This document shows, piece by piece, positions 1 through 6,599 of a stretch of 14,609 bases of DNA. The stretch is from JAWLCQ01 sp041687095. GTDB taxonomy: Bacteria > Planctomycetota > Phycisphaerae > SM23-33. Position 1 is the first letter of the stretch; the number at the start of each line of letters is the position of its first letter. The notes below the pieces were generated by a model that saw nothing but the letters and a program-made list of their open reading frames with translations, had not been told where the DNA came from and made no database searches. The DNA lies in contig JAWLCQ010000129.1 of the NCBI GenBank assembly GCA_041687095.1, positions 1 to 14,609 of the forward strand. The letters run 5' to 3'. The translations under genes and the position numbers were made by a program.

Positions 1-69
1 TCGCGGAGACGTTCCGCTCGTTCCGGGACGTTGGGGGTCAGGAGACCCCCAACGCACGCGCTTGGGGCG
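1..69. repeat. Left copy of 69-bp terminal direct repeat with hairpin
   Basis: This sequence recurs at 14522-14590 in the same orientation. By eye only two bases differ (positions 9 and 12). Inside it, positions 29-54 form a perfect 11-bp stem (CGTTGGGGGTC pairing with GACCCCCAACG) around the loop AGGA. The GGGTC/GACCC stem core is also found in the hairpin at 14378-14403. No coding role is visible. It could be a dispersed repeat at which an assembly stopped, or a boundary of a larger element. Confidence 0.85.
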
Positions 70-143
70 TCCCACGCGCTTGGGGCGTCCCCCGCGCTTG
101 GGCCGTCCCACGCGCTTGGGGCGTCCCACGCTCGGGGCGTCGG
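56..143. repeat. 18-bp tandem repeat array
   Basis: About five head-to-tail units of ACGCGCTTGGGGCGTCCC occupy 56-73, 74-91, 92-109, 110-127 and a degenerate, shortened unit from 128. Units 1, 2 and 4 are identical. A multiple-of-three length makes the array read as an ALGASH-like peptide in one frame, but that frame shows no other sign of coding. At the right end of the window the same word appears only about one and a half times, so copy number varies between sites. The stretch from 144 to 288 shows nothing I can name. Confidence 0.85.
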
Positions 144-288
144 GCCGCCGAGATGTGTAGAACAACGAGGTCAGGAACCCCCCGGCGCGTGCTGCGATTC
201 CCCCGCGCAGGGCGCACAGCCTGCCTGGAGCGAGGCGGAGGCGCGTGCTGTCGAGGCCTGGGTGTGGCACCTGCGGGCGGATGCTCTG

Positions 289-1200
289 CTACCAGGCGTG
301 GCCGTTCTCGCCGGAATCCACCCGCTCGCGGAGGGCGGCGGGGAGGTAGGCCAGCAGGTCCGTGGCGATCAGCGAGGTCTCGCCCAGGTCCTCCACGCCC
401 AGATCCGCCGCCCGCCCATGGGCGTGCACCGCCAGCACGGCCGCGTCGAAGGGCTCAAAGCCCTGTCCCAGCAGCGCGGCCGACAGGCCCGTGAGGATGT
501 CCCCCGCCCCCCCCGTCGCCATGCCCGGGTTGCCCGTGTCGTTGACGTACAGGCGTGCCCCGTCGGTGACGATCGTGCCGGCGCCCTTGAGCACGAGGAC
601 CAGCGGGGGGCGCGGGTCGCCCTGGTGCGTCCACTGGCGGACGGCGTGGAGGGCGTGGGTTTCGCGGTCGCCCTGGATGTGCGGAATGGACTGGCCCGTC
701 AGGCGCGAGAACTCCCCCGGGTGCGGGGTGAGGAGGAGGGGGCAGCGGCGGAGGTCCCACCAGCCGTCGATCCTCGCGAGGTTGTTGAGCCCGTCGGCGT
801 CGAGGACGACGGGCTTGTCCTGCTCCAGCGCGGATCGCACCAGTTCCTGCGGCCGCCCGCCCACCGACAGGCCCGGACCCAGGGCGAGCACGTCGCACTT
901 CCGCAGCGCGTCGTGCATCTCGCGGATCGCCGAACCGCTCAGCCCGCCATTGGCCTCGCAGGAGAGCGGAACGGACGTGGCGCAGGGGCACAGGGGGGCG
1001 ATGGCGAGCTGGACCGTTTCGGGGGCGGCGAACGTGACGAGCCCCGCCCCGCCGCGGAGGGCGGCGTTGGCGGCCAGGGCGACCGCCCCGATCATCCCCC
1101 GCGACCCGCCGGTGACGAGGACCTTCCCGTAGTCGCCCTTATGCCCCTCCCGCGAGCGCGGGGGGATCGTGGGGACGGTGGAGACGCGATCGATGCTCAT
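289..1200 (-). CDS. nnrD: ADP/ATP-dependent NAD(P)H-hydrate dehydratase
   Basis: This 303-residue protein belongs to the YjeF C-terminal/ribokinase-like family that dehydrates damaged NAD(P)HX back to NAD(P)H, using ADP or ATP, in the cytoplasm. Family signatures are in order: GGSRGMIGA near 31-39, ALGPG at 106-110, LDADGLN at 133-139, TPHPGE at 158-163, and the nucleotide-binding/catalytic stretch GNPGMATGGAGDILTG at 223-238 with the expected Asp at 234. It is the stand-alone dehydratase, since the epimerase half (NnrE/YjeF-N) is absent from the window. The ATG at 1200 is chosen because homology begins soon after it and an AAGG-type ribosome site lies about 10 bases upstream; the reading frame further upstream runs into the 9-bp repeat hairpin and is probably not translated. 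It is the last gene of the minus-strand block, 253 bp after larB. Confidence 0.93.
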   Translation of the reverse strand: MSIDRVSTVPTIPPRSREGHKGDYGKVLVTGGSRGMIGAVALAANAALRGGAGLVTFAAPETVQLAIAPLCPCATSVPLSCEANGGLSGSAIREMHDALRKCDVLALGPGLSVGGRPQELVRSALEQDKPVVLDADGLNNLARIDGWWDLRRCPLLLTPHPGEFSRLTGQSIPHIQGDRETHALHAVRQWTHQGDPRPPLVLVLKGAGTIVTDGARLYVNDTGNPGMATGGAGDILTGLSAALLGQGFEPFDAAVLAVHAHGRAADLGVEDLGETSLIATDLLAYLPAALRERVDSGENGHAW

Positions 1201-1222
1201 GGGCGATCTACCTTTCCAGGCA

Positions 1223-1251
1223 ATTGCGGATTGCGGACTACGGATTCTCGG
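1223..1251. repeat. Heptamer repeat, ATTGCGG family, upstream of nnrD
   Basis: Consecutive 7-base units ATTGCGG (1223), ATTGCGG (1230), ACTACGG (1237) and ATTCTCG(G) (1244) lie 22 bases before the nnrD start codon. The same word is found at 6371-6394 and, in reverse orientation, at 11364-11391. Confidence 0.8.
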
Positions 1252-1293
1252 AGGGCAAGCGTCTGTCGGGGATCGGAGCGCCTCCGGGCCTCT

Positions 1294-1378
1294 TTCACCG
1301 CAAAGATCGCGAAGGACGCAAAGGGGGACGGGAACTGAACCCTCTTCTCTTTGCGTCCTTTGCGATCTTTGCGGTGAA
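1294..1378. repeat. 30-bp-arm inverted repeat of 9-bp words (CTTTGCGNN family)
   Basis: The left arm 1294-1323 and right arm 1349-1378 are reverse complements over 30 bp with one mismatch; the loop is 25 bp. Each arm is itself built of 9-bp words (CTTTGCGTC, CTTTGCGAT, CTTTGCGGT, then GAA). A half copy, the right-arm orientation only, occurs at 7837-7866. In RNA this would be a very stable hairpin between larB and nnrD, which are both on the minus strand. It could act as a terminator or attenuator, but there is no clear U-tract, so that is unproven. Confidence 0.9.
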
Positions 1379-1453
1379 TCCGAAGCCCCGCCGCGCCCAT
1401 CGAGAACAGCGCTCCACCGCAAGCCAATGCCGAATGCACCGGCAAGCCGCAGT

Positions 1454-2206
1454 CTACTTGGCCGCCCGGCTGATCAGCGCCGCGATGTACCCCGCCGAGA
1501 AGCCGTTGTCGATGTTCACCACGCTCACGTTCGACGAGCAACTGTTGAGCATCCCCAGCATGGCCGCCAGGCCCCCGAAGCTCGCCCCGTAGCCGATGGA
1601 CGTCGGGACGGCGAGGACGGGGACGGAGACCAGCCCGCCGACGACGCTCGGCAGGGCCCCTTCCATCCCGGCGGCGACGACGATGACCTTGGCCCTCTGC
1701 AGTTCCTCGCGGTGCGCCAGCAGCCGGTGCAGCCCCGCGACGCCCACGTCGTAGTGCGTCGTGACGTGCTGGTCGAAGATCTCGGCCGTCACGCGGGACT
1801 CCTCGGCGACGGGGAGGTCGCTGGTGCCCGCGGCCACCACGGCCACGTGGCCGGTGCGCTGCTGGGGCTCGCACTGGCGGAGGGTGATGGTGCGGGGGGT
1901 GGGGTGGTACTCGGCGGCGGGGAAGTCGGCGGCGACGGCGGCGAAGACCTCGCTTGTCGCCCGCGTGGCGAGCACATTGCCCCCGCGGGCGGCGAGGGCG
2001 GCGAAGATGGCCCGCACCTGCTCGGGGGTCTTGCCCAGGCAGAAGATGACCTCGGGGAACCCGCAGCGCATCGCGCGGTGGTGGTCCACGTTCGCGAAGC
2101 CCAGGTTCTCGAACGGCAGGGCCCGCAGCCTCTCCATCGCCGTCGCCACGTCCGTCCCGCCCTTGCGGACACTCTCCAGCAGTTCCTTCAATGCTTCGGG
2201 ATTCAT
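1454..2206 (-). CDS. larB: Nickel-pincer cofactor synthase LarB (P2CMN synthase)
   Basis: This 250-residue PurE-related protein matches LarB, which carboxylates and hydrolyses nicotinic acid adenine dinucleotide to pyridinium-3,5-biscarboxylate mononucleotide, the first step of the nickel-pincer nucleotide cofactor of lactate racemase and related enzymes. Visible support: the LGFANVDHHRAMRCGFPEVIFC N-terminal region (35-56), the PurE-like VAVVAAGTSD at 121-130, VVAAGMEGALPSVVGGL at 176-192, and the C-terminal NSCSSN...VNIDNGFSAGY, in which Cys223 aligns with the cysteine that forms the covalent substrate adduct in characterised LarB. Length is normal. LarC, LarE and LarA are not in the window, so the rest of the pathway must lie elsewhere or be missing. 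There is no Shine-Dalgarno sequence; a TATAAT box 8 bases before the ATG suggests a leaderless transcript. Confidence 0.92.
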   Translation of the reverse strand: MNPEALKELLESVRKGGTDVATAMERLRALPFENLGFANVDHHRAMRCGFPEVIFCLGKTPEQVRAIFAALAARGGNVLATRATSEVFAAVAADFPAAEYHPTPRTITLRQCEPQQRTGHVAVVAAGTSDLPVAEESRVTAEIFDQHVTTHYDVGVAGLHRLLAHREELQRAKVIVVAAGMEGALPSVVGGLVSVPVLAVPTSIGYGASFGGLAAMLGMLNSCSSNVSVVNIDNGFSAGYIAALISRAAK

Positions 2207-2214
2207 GGCGGGGA

Positions 2215-2220
2215 ATTATA
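2215..2220 (-). promoter_or_regulatory. -10 box (TATAAT) of larB, probably leaderless
   Basis: A perfect TATAAT on the minus strand ends 8 bases before the larB ATG. Transcription starting about 7 bases downstream would begin at or next to the start codon. The intervening bases (TTCCCCGCC region) hold no Shine-Dalgarno sequence, consistent with leaderless translation. No good -35 hexamer is seen at 16-18 bp; the place where it should lie is in the heptamer repeat. Confidence 0.5.
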
Positions 2221-2240
2221 CGCCAGTTGGGCCGAGAGGC

Positions 2241-2275
2241 ACTAGGGACTAGGCAATAGGCAATAGGGACCAGGG
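2241..2275. repeat. Heptamer repeat array, ACTAGGS family (left)
   Basis: Five exact 7-base units: ACTAGGG, ACTAGGC, AATAGGC, AATAGGG and ACCAGGG. The array at 2494-2542 is the same family in reverse orientation. Confidence 0.9.
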
Positions 2276-2493
2276 AGAAGAAGCGGCCCCAGGCGAAAGG
2301 GACGGATCGGTGTCAAGATTGCACAGATGGGCGAAGAGACGAGCAAATGCCCTCGGGGAGACGTTTGCCCCGTGGGACGGCCCTCCCGCACCAGAACGTC
2401 CCGGCCCTGCAGCGGATCCCACAGGGACGCTTTTCGGACGCCTGCACCCACTCCAACCCTCACCCCTCCCCTCTTGCCCGGTCCCTGTCCCCA

Positions 2494-2542
2494 GTCCCTA
2501 GACCCTAGTGCCTAGTGCCTAGTCCCTAGTGCCTAGTGCCTT
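2494..2542. repeat. Heptamer repeat array, GTSCCTA family (right, inverted)
   Basis: Seven 7-base units: GTCCCTA, GACCCTA, GTGCCTA, GTGCCTA, GTCCCTA, GTGCCTA and GTGCCTT. It is the reverse complement family of the 2241-2275 array and lies just past the tsaD stop codon on the transcript. Confidence 0.9.
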
Positions 2543-2579
2543 CCCATCCCCTGCATCCCCGCCTGTGCGGAACGCCAAC

Positions 2580-3671
2580 CTATCGCCGGACGGTCGCGTG
2601 AGCTTCGAGGTCGAGGTCGGCGGTCTGGTGGGCCTGCAGGGCGTGGTAGGCGAGTCCGGCGATCATGGCCCCGTTGTCGACGCAGAAGCGGAACTCGGGC
2701 AGGCGGAGCGGGATGCCCAGGCGCTTCGCCAGATCGCCCAGCCCCGCCCGCAGCCCCGAATTCGCCGATACGCCCCCGCCCACCAGCAGCGACCGCGCCC
2801 CGATCCGCTCGGCCGCCCGGCGGAGCTTGATGCGCAGCACGTCCACGACGGCGGATTGGAAGCTGGCGGCGATGTCGGCGACCTCCGCTTCGGTGAGGTT
2901 CTCCGCGCCCTTGCCCGCCCCGGCGGCGGGGGAGGCCGCCCGCCCGCGACGCCGCCCCTCGCCCTCGCCCCGGGCGCCCGGGACCCCATTGACGTGGTAC
3001 AGCACCGCCGTCTTGAGCCCGCTGAACGAGAAGTCCAGCGACTGGCCCTTCAGCAGCGAGCGGGGGAACTCCACCGCCCTGGGGTTGCCCGCCTTCGCCA
3101 GGCGGTCCACGATCGGGCCCCCGGGATAGCCCAGGCGGAGGATGCTGGCGACCTTGTCGAAGGCCTCCCCGGCGGCGTCGTCGATCGTCGTCCCCAGCAG
3201 CTCCAGGTGCAGGGGTCCCTCGCAGCGGTACAACGCGGTGTGCCCCCCGGAGCAGATCAACGCGGCCGCGGGGTACTCGATGGGCTCGGCGTTGAGGGCG
3301 GGGGAGTAGGCGTGGGCGTAGACGTGGTTGACCCCGATGAGCGGGACGTCCCACACCCACGCGAGGGTCTTGGCGGCCATGAGCCCGACGAGGAGCGACC
3401 CGATGAGACCGGGCTCGTGGGTGACGGCGACGGCGGCGATGTCGGAGGGGGCAACGCCGGCCTTGTGCAGGGCCTCGTCGAGGACGGGCTGCATGGCCTC
3501 GACGTGGGCGCGGGAGGCGATCTCGGGCACCACGCCCCCGAAGCGGGCGTGCTCCTCGATCTGCGTCGCCACCACGTTCGTCAGCACCTCCCGCCCGTCG
3601 GCGACGAGGGCGCAGGAGGTCTCGTCACAGCTCGATTCCACGCCAAGGATGATGGTGCGTTCGGTCGTCAT
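2580..3671 (-). CDS. tsaD: tRNA N6-adenosine threonylcarbamoyltransferase TsaD
   Basis: This 363-residue ASKHA-fold enzyme transfers threonylcarbamoyl from TC-AMP to A37 of ANN-decoding tRNAs, with TsaB and TsaE. Motifs: GVESSCDETSCALV at 10-23, VVPEIASRAH at 47-56, the metal-binding NHVYAH with His116 and His120, SGGHTAL at 141-147, DDAAGEAFDKVA at 164-175, YPGGPIVDRLA at 182-192, FSFSGLKTA at 214-222, VGGGVSANSGLR at 297-308, and VDNGAMIA with metal ligand Asp332. The ATG at 3671 puts the first motif at the family's usual distance; the open frame extends further upstream but there overlaps the peptidase gene and lacks similarity. An AGGA lies about 11 bases upstream. A Gly/Arg/Ala-rich segment near 228-258 looks like an insertion relative to better-known TsaDs. 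The gene follows the S41 peptidase by 58 bp and may be cotranscribed. Confidence 0.97.
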   Translation of the reverse strand: MTTERTIILGVESSCDETSCALVADGREVLTNVVATQIEEHARFGGVVPEIASRAHVEAMQPVLDEALHKAGVAPSDIAAVAVTHEPGLIGSLLVGLMAAKTLAWVWDVPLIGVNHVYAHAYSPALNAEPIEYPAAALICSGGHTALYRCEGPLHLELLGTTIDDAAGEAFDKVASILRLGYPGGPIVDRLAKAGNPRAVEFPRSLLKGQSLDFSFSGLKTAVLYHVNGVPGARGEGEGRRRGRAASPAAGAGKGAENLTEAEVADIAASFQSAVVDVLRIKLRRAAERIGARSLLVGGGVSANSGLRAGLGDLAKRLGIPLRLPEFRFCVDNGAMIAGLAYHALQAHQTADLDLEAHATVRR

Positions 3672-3729
3672 GGGTCTGGTCGTCCTGATGTCCTGCCTCT
3701 GCGAATCCCGCGTTTCGGGCGCTCCGGCG

Positions 3730-5166
3730 CTACTCCTCCGCGGGGCGCGTCTGCGACTCGCGCGACTCGCGCTCCCTCCGGGCGGCGGCGAGGAGGCTCT
3801 CGTAACGTTCGCGATCCCGCAGCAGTTCCAGGGCCTCTCGCAGCGGCCGATCGGACTCCAGCAGCGACGCCAGCGGGCTCGAGGGGTCCTCGTCCGTCCC
3901 GTCGCTCGCGGGGCGGGTGTGCGGGGCGCGGCGGGCGAGGACCTCGGTGTGCCGCCGCAGCCGCCGCAGCCGCTCGGCCGGCTCTGGCGAGAGGGCGGCG
4001 GGGACGTCGGGCTCGACGCCCCACTCCGCCGCACCGGGCAGGCGCGCGATCGGCCGATTGGGGTCCACGCGGAACTCGGCCGTCGTGAGGCTCAGCTCGC
4101 CCAGGTCCCGCCCCAGCGGGAACAACGCCTGCACGCATCCCTTGCCCACCGTCCGCGTGCCCACCACCACCCCCCGCCCATGGTACTGCAACGCCGCCGC
4201 CACCAGCTCCGCCCCCGACGCCGTCTGGTCGTTCACCAGCACGACGATCGGGACGGCCGGGGGGAACTTGCGGGACGCCTGGGCCTCGTAGACCTCCTGC
4301 TGGCCCCCGCGGTGGCGGACGGTGACGATGACGCCCTCGCGGAGGAAGAGATCGGCGACCCCGACGGCGATTTCGAGATACCCCCCGGGGTTGTCCCGCA
4401 GGTCCAGCACGAGCCCGTCGCGAAGGGGCTCGCAGCGCAGGACGCTCCGCAGGGCGTCGAGGGTGTCGGGCAGGAACTCGCGGACGCGGATGTATGTCGG
4501 GGCGGGAGGAGCGGGAGCGGCGGCGGGGGCGGTCGCCGGAACCGGCCTCCCCGCCAGGGCATATACCCAGTGGTGCCGCCCATCGCGGTACAGCCCCTGA
4601 ACGCTCTCGACGGGGTAGGCGTCGGGGACGATCTCGACGAGGAACGGCTCGCCCGACCCGCGGGCGACGCGGAGACTCACGGGCCCGGGCTCTTCGCTGC
4701 AGGGCGCGGTGCGGAGGAGGGAGCGGACCTGCTCCTCGGACAGCCCCCCCGTCTTCGCCTCCCCCACCGCCAACAGGCAGTCCCCCGCCCGCAGGGGCGA
4801 GCGGAGGGCGGGCGAGTGCGGCAGCGCGCCGACCACCACCGCGTTGCCGTCCTCGACCTCCACGTGCAGCCCGATCCCGAACGCCTTTCCGCCGATGCGG
4901 TCGTCGACGGTCCGGGCGGTTCCGGGCGGAAGGTAGGCGGAGTGCGGGTCGAGGTGGGTGGCGATGGCCTGCAGGGAGGAGCGGCGGAGCAGGGCGGGGT
5001 CGACCTCGTAGAGGTACTCGCTCTCGATGATCCGCAGCGCTCGCGAGAGAGGATCGACCGCCCCCCCTCCGGTGACGACGTGGCGAGGGCCCGGCCGCGT
5101 GACGAGCACAAGCACGCCCGCCGCCGCCAGGATCGCCAGCGCCCAGATGAGGTTCCGTTTCGGCAT
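3730..5166 (-). CDS. S41 family C-terminal processing peptidase
   Basis: This 478-residue serine protease of the CtpA/Tsp family cleaves proteins at or near their C-terminus, normally in the periplasm. A single hydrophobic segment near 7-23 acts as signal or anchor. A PDZ-like region spans roughly 90-180 (GIGLHVEVED, LRAGDCLLAVG). The S41 core follows: RDGLVLDLRDNPGGYLE at 249-265, then NDQTASGAE with Ser317 and GTRTVGKGCVQ with Lys342. Ser317 and Lys342 are 25 residues apart, matching the Ser-Lys dyad spacing of E. coli Tsp. An Ala/Pro linker lies at 210-223, and the charged C-terminal tail (about 395-478, Arg/Glu rich) may be helical. The ATG at 5166, with AAGGG just upstream, leaves the hydrophobic segment at the N-terminus; the longer frame adds 21 residues before it. 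It is the first gene of the minus-strand block. Confidence 0.93.
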   Translation of the reverse strand: MPKRNLIWALAILAAAGVLVLVTRPGPRHVVTGGGAVDPLSRALRIIESEYLYEVDPALLRRSSLQAIATHLDPHSAYLPPGTARTVDDRIGGKAFGIGLHVEVEDGNAVVVGALPHSPALRSPLRAGDCLLAVGEAKTGGLSEEQVRSLLRTAPCSEEPGPVSLRVARGSGEPFLVEIVPDAYPVESVQGLYRDGRHHWVYALAGRPVPATAPAAAPAPPAPTYIRVREFLPDTLDALRSVLRCEPLRDGLVLDLRDNPGGYLEIAVGVADLFLREGVIVTVRHRGGQQEVYEAQASRKFPPAVPIVVLVNDQTASGAELVAAALQYHGRGVVVGTRTVGKGCVQALFPLGRDLGELSLTTAEFRVDPNRPIARLPGAAEWGVEPDVPAALSPEPAERLRRLRRHTEVLARRAPHTRPASDGTDEDPSSPLASLLESDRPLREALELLRDRERYESLLAAARRERESRESQTRPAEE

Positions 5167-5302
5167 AGTCCCTTGTCCCCGCCTCACCGCGGCGGTGCCG
5201 GTCCAATCACCCGCCCCAGATGCTAGCACGCCAGACGGCCCCGCGACAAGCGGACGAATCGGGGGCGCGAACCGGGCGGAACCCGGGGGGAGGCCCTTGC
5301 GG

Positions 5303-5337
5303 TCCCTGGTCCCTGGTTCGAGATTCCTGGTTGCCCG
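5303..5337. repeat. Heptamer repeat, TTCCTGG family
   Basis: Five 7-base units (TCCCTGG, TCCCTGG, TTCGAGA, TTCCTGG, TTGCCCG) lie in the divergent gap between the peptidase and the UroD-like gene. The same word forms the larger array at 7779-7827. Confidence 0.75.
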
Positions 5338-5359
5338 CTGATTCCACCCTTGCCCTCCC

Positions 5360-5386
5360 TTCGTGCAATTCGTGTAATTCGTGGAC
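5360..5386. repeat. 9-bp repeat TTCGTGYAA abutting a start codon
   Basis: Three 9-base units (TTCGTGCAA, TTCGTGTAA, TTCGTGGAC) end one base before the ATG of the UroD-like gene. The repeat therefore occupies the whole ribosome-binding region, and no Shine-Dalgarno sequence is visible there. Confidence 0.85.
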
Positions 5387-5387
5387 T

Positions 5388-6371
5388 ATGACACCCAGAG
5401 AGATCATCCTGGCCAACATCGCGCATGGTGAGCCCGAGCGGATCGGGCTGACCTTCTCCCGCGGGCGCATCAACGACATCGCCTGCTGCGGGCTCGCCCC
5501 CTCGCCCCGCTGGACGCAGCGGCGATGGACGGAGGGCAACCGCGAGTACTACGACGACGAGTGGGGCAACGTCTGGGTCCGCATCGTCGGGATGAGCCAG
5601 GGCGGGGAGGTCCACGAACCCGCCGTCCGCGACTGGGCGCAGCTCGACACGCTCGCGGTTCCCGACTTCGACAACCCCGCCCGCTACCAAACCGCCCGCC
5701 ACGCCTTCGCCCACGCGGGCGAGCAGTTCCGCCTGTTCTTCCTCCCCGGGTGGGTCTTCGCCACCAGCCGCTACCTGCGGAAGATGGAGATCTACTTCAT
5801 GGATCTCATCGAGTCCCCCGAGGAGATCCACCGCCTCCACGACACCGTCACGAGCCTGCTGGAGAAGGCCATCCACCTCGCCGCCGACGCGGGGGCGGAA
5901 GGCATCTTCTACTGCGAGGACCTCGGCGTGCAGGACCGCCCGCTCGTGAGCCCCCGGATGTTCGACGAGATGTTCGGGCCCTACTACGCCCGCCTCACCG
6001 CCGTCGCGCACGAGCGCGGGCTCAAGGTGCTCCAGCACTCCTGCGGGTACAACTGGGCGCTGCTCGACGGGCTCATCGCCGCCGGGATCGACTGCTTCCA
6101 GTTCGACCAGCCCGCCGCCTACGACCAGCCCGCCCTCGCCGCCAAGCTCCGCGCCCACCGCATCGGCCTCTGGTCGCCCGTGGACATCCAGCAGATCCTC
6201 CCGACGGGCGACCGCGACCTCATCGAGTCCGAGGCGAGGAAGATGGTCGAGACCTTCCGCGGCGGGCTGATCATGAAGGACTACCCCGACCTCAAGGGCA
6301 TCGGGGTTCAGCCCGAATGGGACATGTGGGCGTACAACGCGATCCTTGAGGCGGCGGGGGTGAAGGGCTGA
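5388..6371 (+). CDS. Uroporphyrinogen decarboxylase / corrinoid methyltransferase-like protein
   Basis: This 327-residue protein has the URO-D superfamily layout: the N-terminal TPREIILANIAHGEPERIG (2-20) typical of the MtaA/UroD-like branch, SPEEIHRLHD near 143-152, AGAEGIFYCEDLG near 168-180, and HSCGYNWALLDGLIAAGID at 217-235. True HemE motifs (the N-terminal RQAGR) are absent, so it is not haem biosynthetic. His217 and Cys219 match the H-x-C zinc motif of MtaA/MtbA-type methyltransferases, but no cysteine lies downstream of 236 to be the third ligand, so methyl transfer is uncertain. The ATG at 5388 gives the usual family start. It is the first gene of the plus-strand block, and its TGA stop runs directly into a heptamer repeat. 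The substrate is unknown. Confidence 0.83.
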   Translation: MTPREIILANIAHGEPERIGLTFSRGRINDIACCGLAPSPRWTQRRWTEGNREYYDDEWGNVWVRIVGMSQGGEVHEPAVRDWAQLDTLAVPDFDNPARYQTARHAFAHAGEQFRLFFLPGWVFATSRYLRKMEIYFMDLIESPEEIHRLHDTVTSLLEKAIHLAADAGAEGIFYCEDLGVQDRPLVSPRMFDEMFGPYYARLTAVAHERGLKVLQHSCGYNWALLDGLIAAGIDCFQFDQPAAYDQPALAAKLRAHRIGLWSPVDIQQILPTGDRDLIESEARKMVETFRGGLIMKDYPDLKGIGVQPEWDMWAYNAILEAAGVKG

Positions 6372-6394
6372 TTGCGGATTGCGGATTGCGGATT
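6371..6394. repeat. Heptamer repeat ATTGCGG starting in a stop codon
   Basis: Three perfect ATTGCGG units (6371, 6378, 6385) plus ATT follow. The first base is the A of the TGA stop codon of the UroD-like gene. Confidence 0.9.
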
Positions 6395-6447
6395 TCCACA
6401 GTCCGGCCGCAGAGGCGGTGTCGAGGCCTGCCGCAAAGGACGCCGGG

Positions 6448-6513
6448 TGCCACGGCTGCGCCGTCTGCAGCCGTGCTGCAAGGGACACGGCTGCGGACAG
6501 CGCAGCCGTGGCA
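6448..6513. repeat. 28-bp-arm palindromic hairpin (GCCACGGCTGC family)
   Basis: The arms 6448-6475 and 6486-6513 are reverse complements with two mismatches, separated by the 10-base loop CTGCAAGGGA. Each arm is itself a partial palindrome (CACGGCTGC...GCAGCCGTG), so the element can fold as one long hairpin or two small ones. It lies between the UroD-like and PIG-L genes. A terminator role is possible, but there is no U-tract. Confidence 0.9.
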
Positions 6514-6550
6514 TCCACCCGTAGATTGAATGGAACGCGTCTTGCTTGTC

Positions 6551-6582
6551 AGCTCACTGCTGAGAGCTGATCGCTGATAGCT
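6551..6582. repeat. Heptamer repeat AGCTGAT just upstream of the PIG-L gene
   Basis: Units AGCTCAC, TGCTGAG, AGCTGAT, CGCTGAT and AGCT end 17 bases before the ATG at 6600. The same word precedes the gene at 9441. Confidence 0.85.
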
Positions 6583-6599
6583 CAACCAGGAACCATCCC

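Larger units (their letters stand above)
2207..2579. other. Gene-free gap between tsaD and larB
   Basis: This 373-bp gap contains the larB -10 box next to the start codon and two inverted heptamer arrays (2241-2275 and 2494-2542) enclosing 218 bp. The enclosed DNA has no open frame with recognisable similarity. It includes a CCCCGTGGGACGG word (about 2370-2383) like the CCCACGGGAC words at 7515-7713. Confidence 0.7.

Noticed and set aside
56..143. CRISPR array at the left end
   Set aside because: The 18-bp units are directly tandem with no spacers.
31..1338. Long plus-strand open frame opposite nnrD
   Set aside because: It is the complement of a well-supported gene in GC-rich DNA. Its start is a translation of the 18-bp repeat, and there are no family motifs.
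2529..5226. Long plus-strand open frames opposite tsaD and the S41 peptidase
   Set aside because: They are shadows of two genes with clear catalytic motifs. The Arg/Pro/Gly-rich composition is typical of antisense GC-rich frames.
5388..6371. HemE (true uroporphyrinogen decarboxylase)
   Set aside because: The conserved N-terminal RQAGR substrate-binding motif of HemE is absent, and the sequence resembles the MtaA/UroD-like branch.
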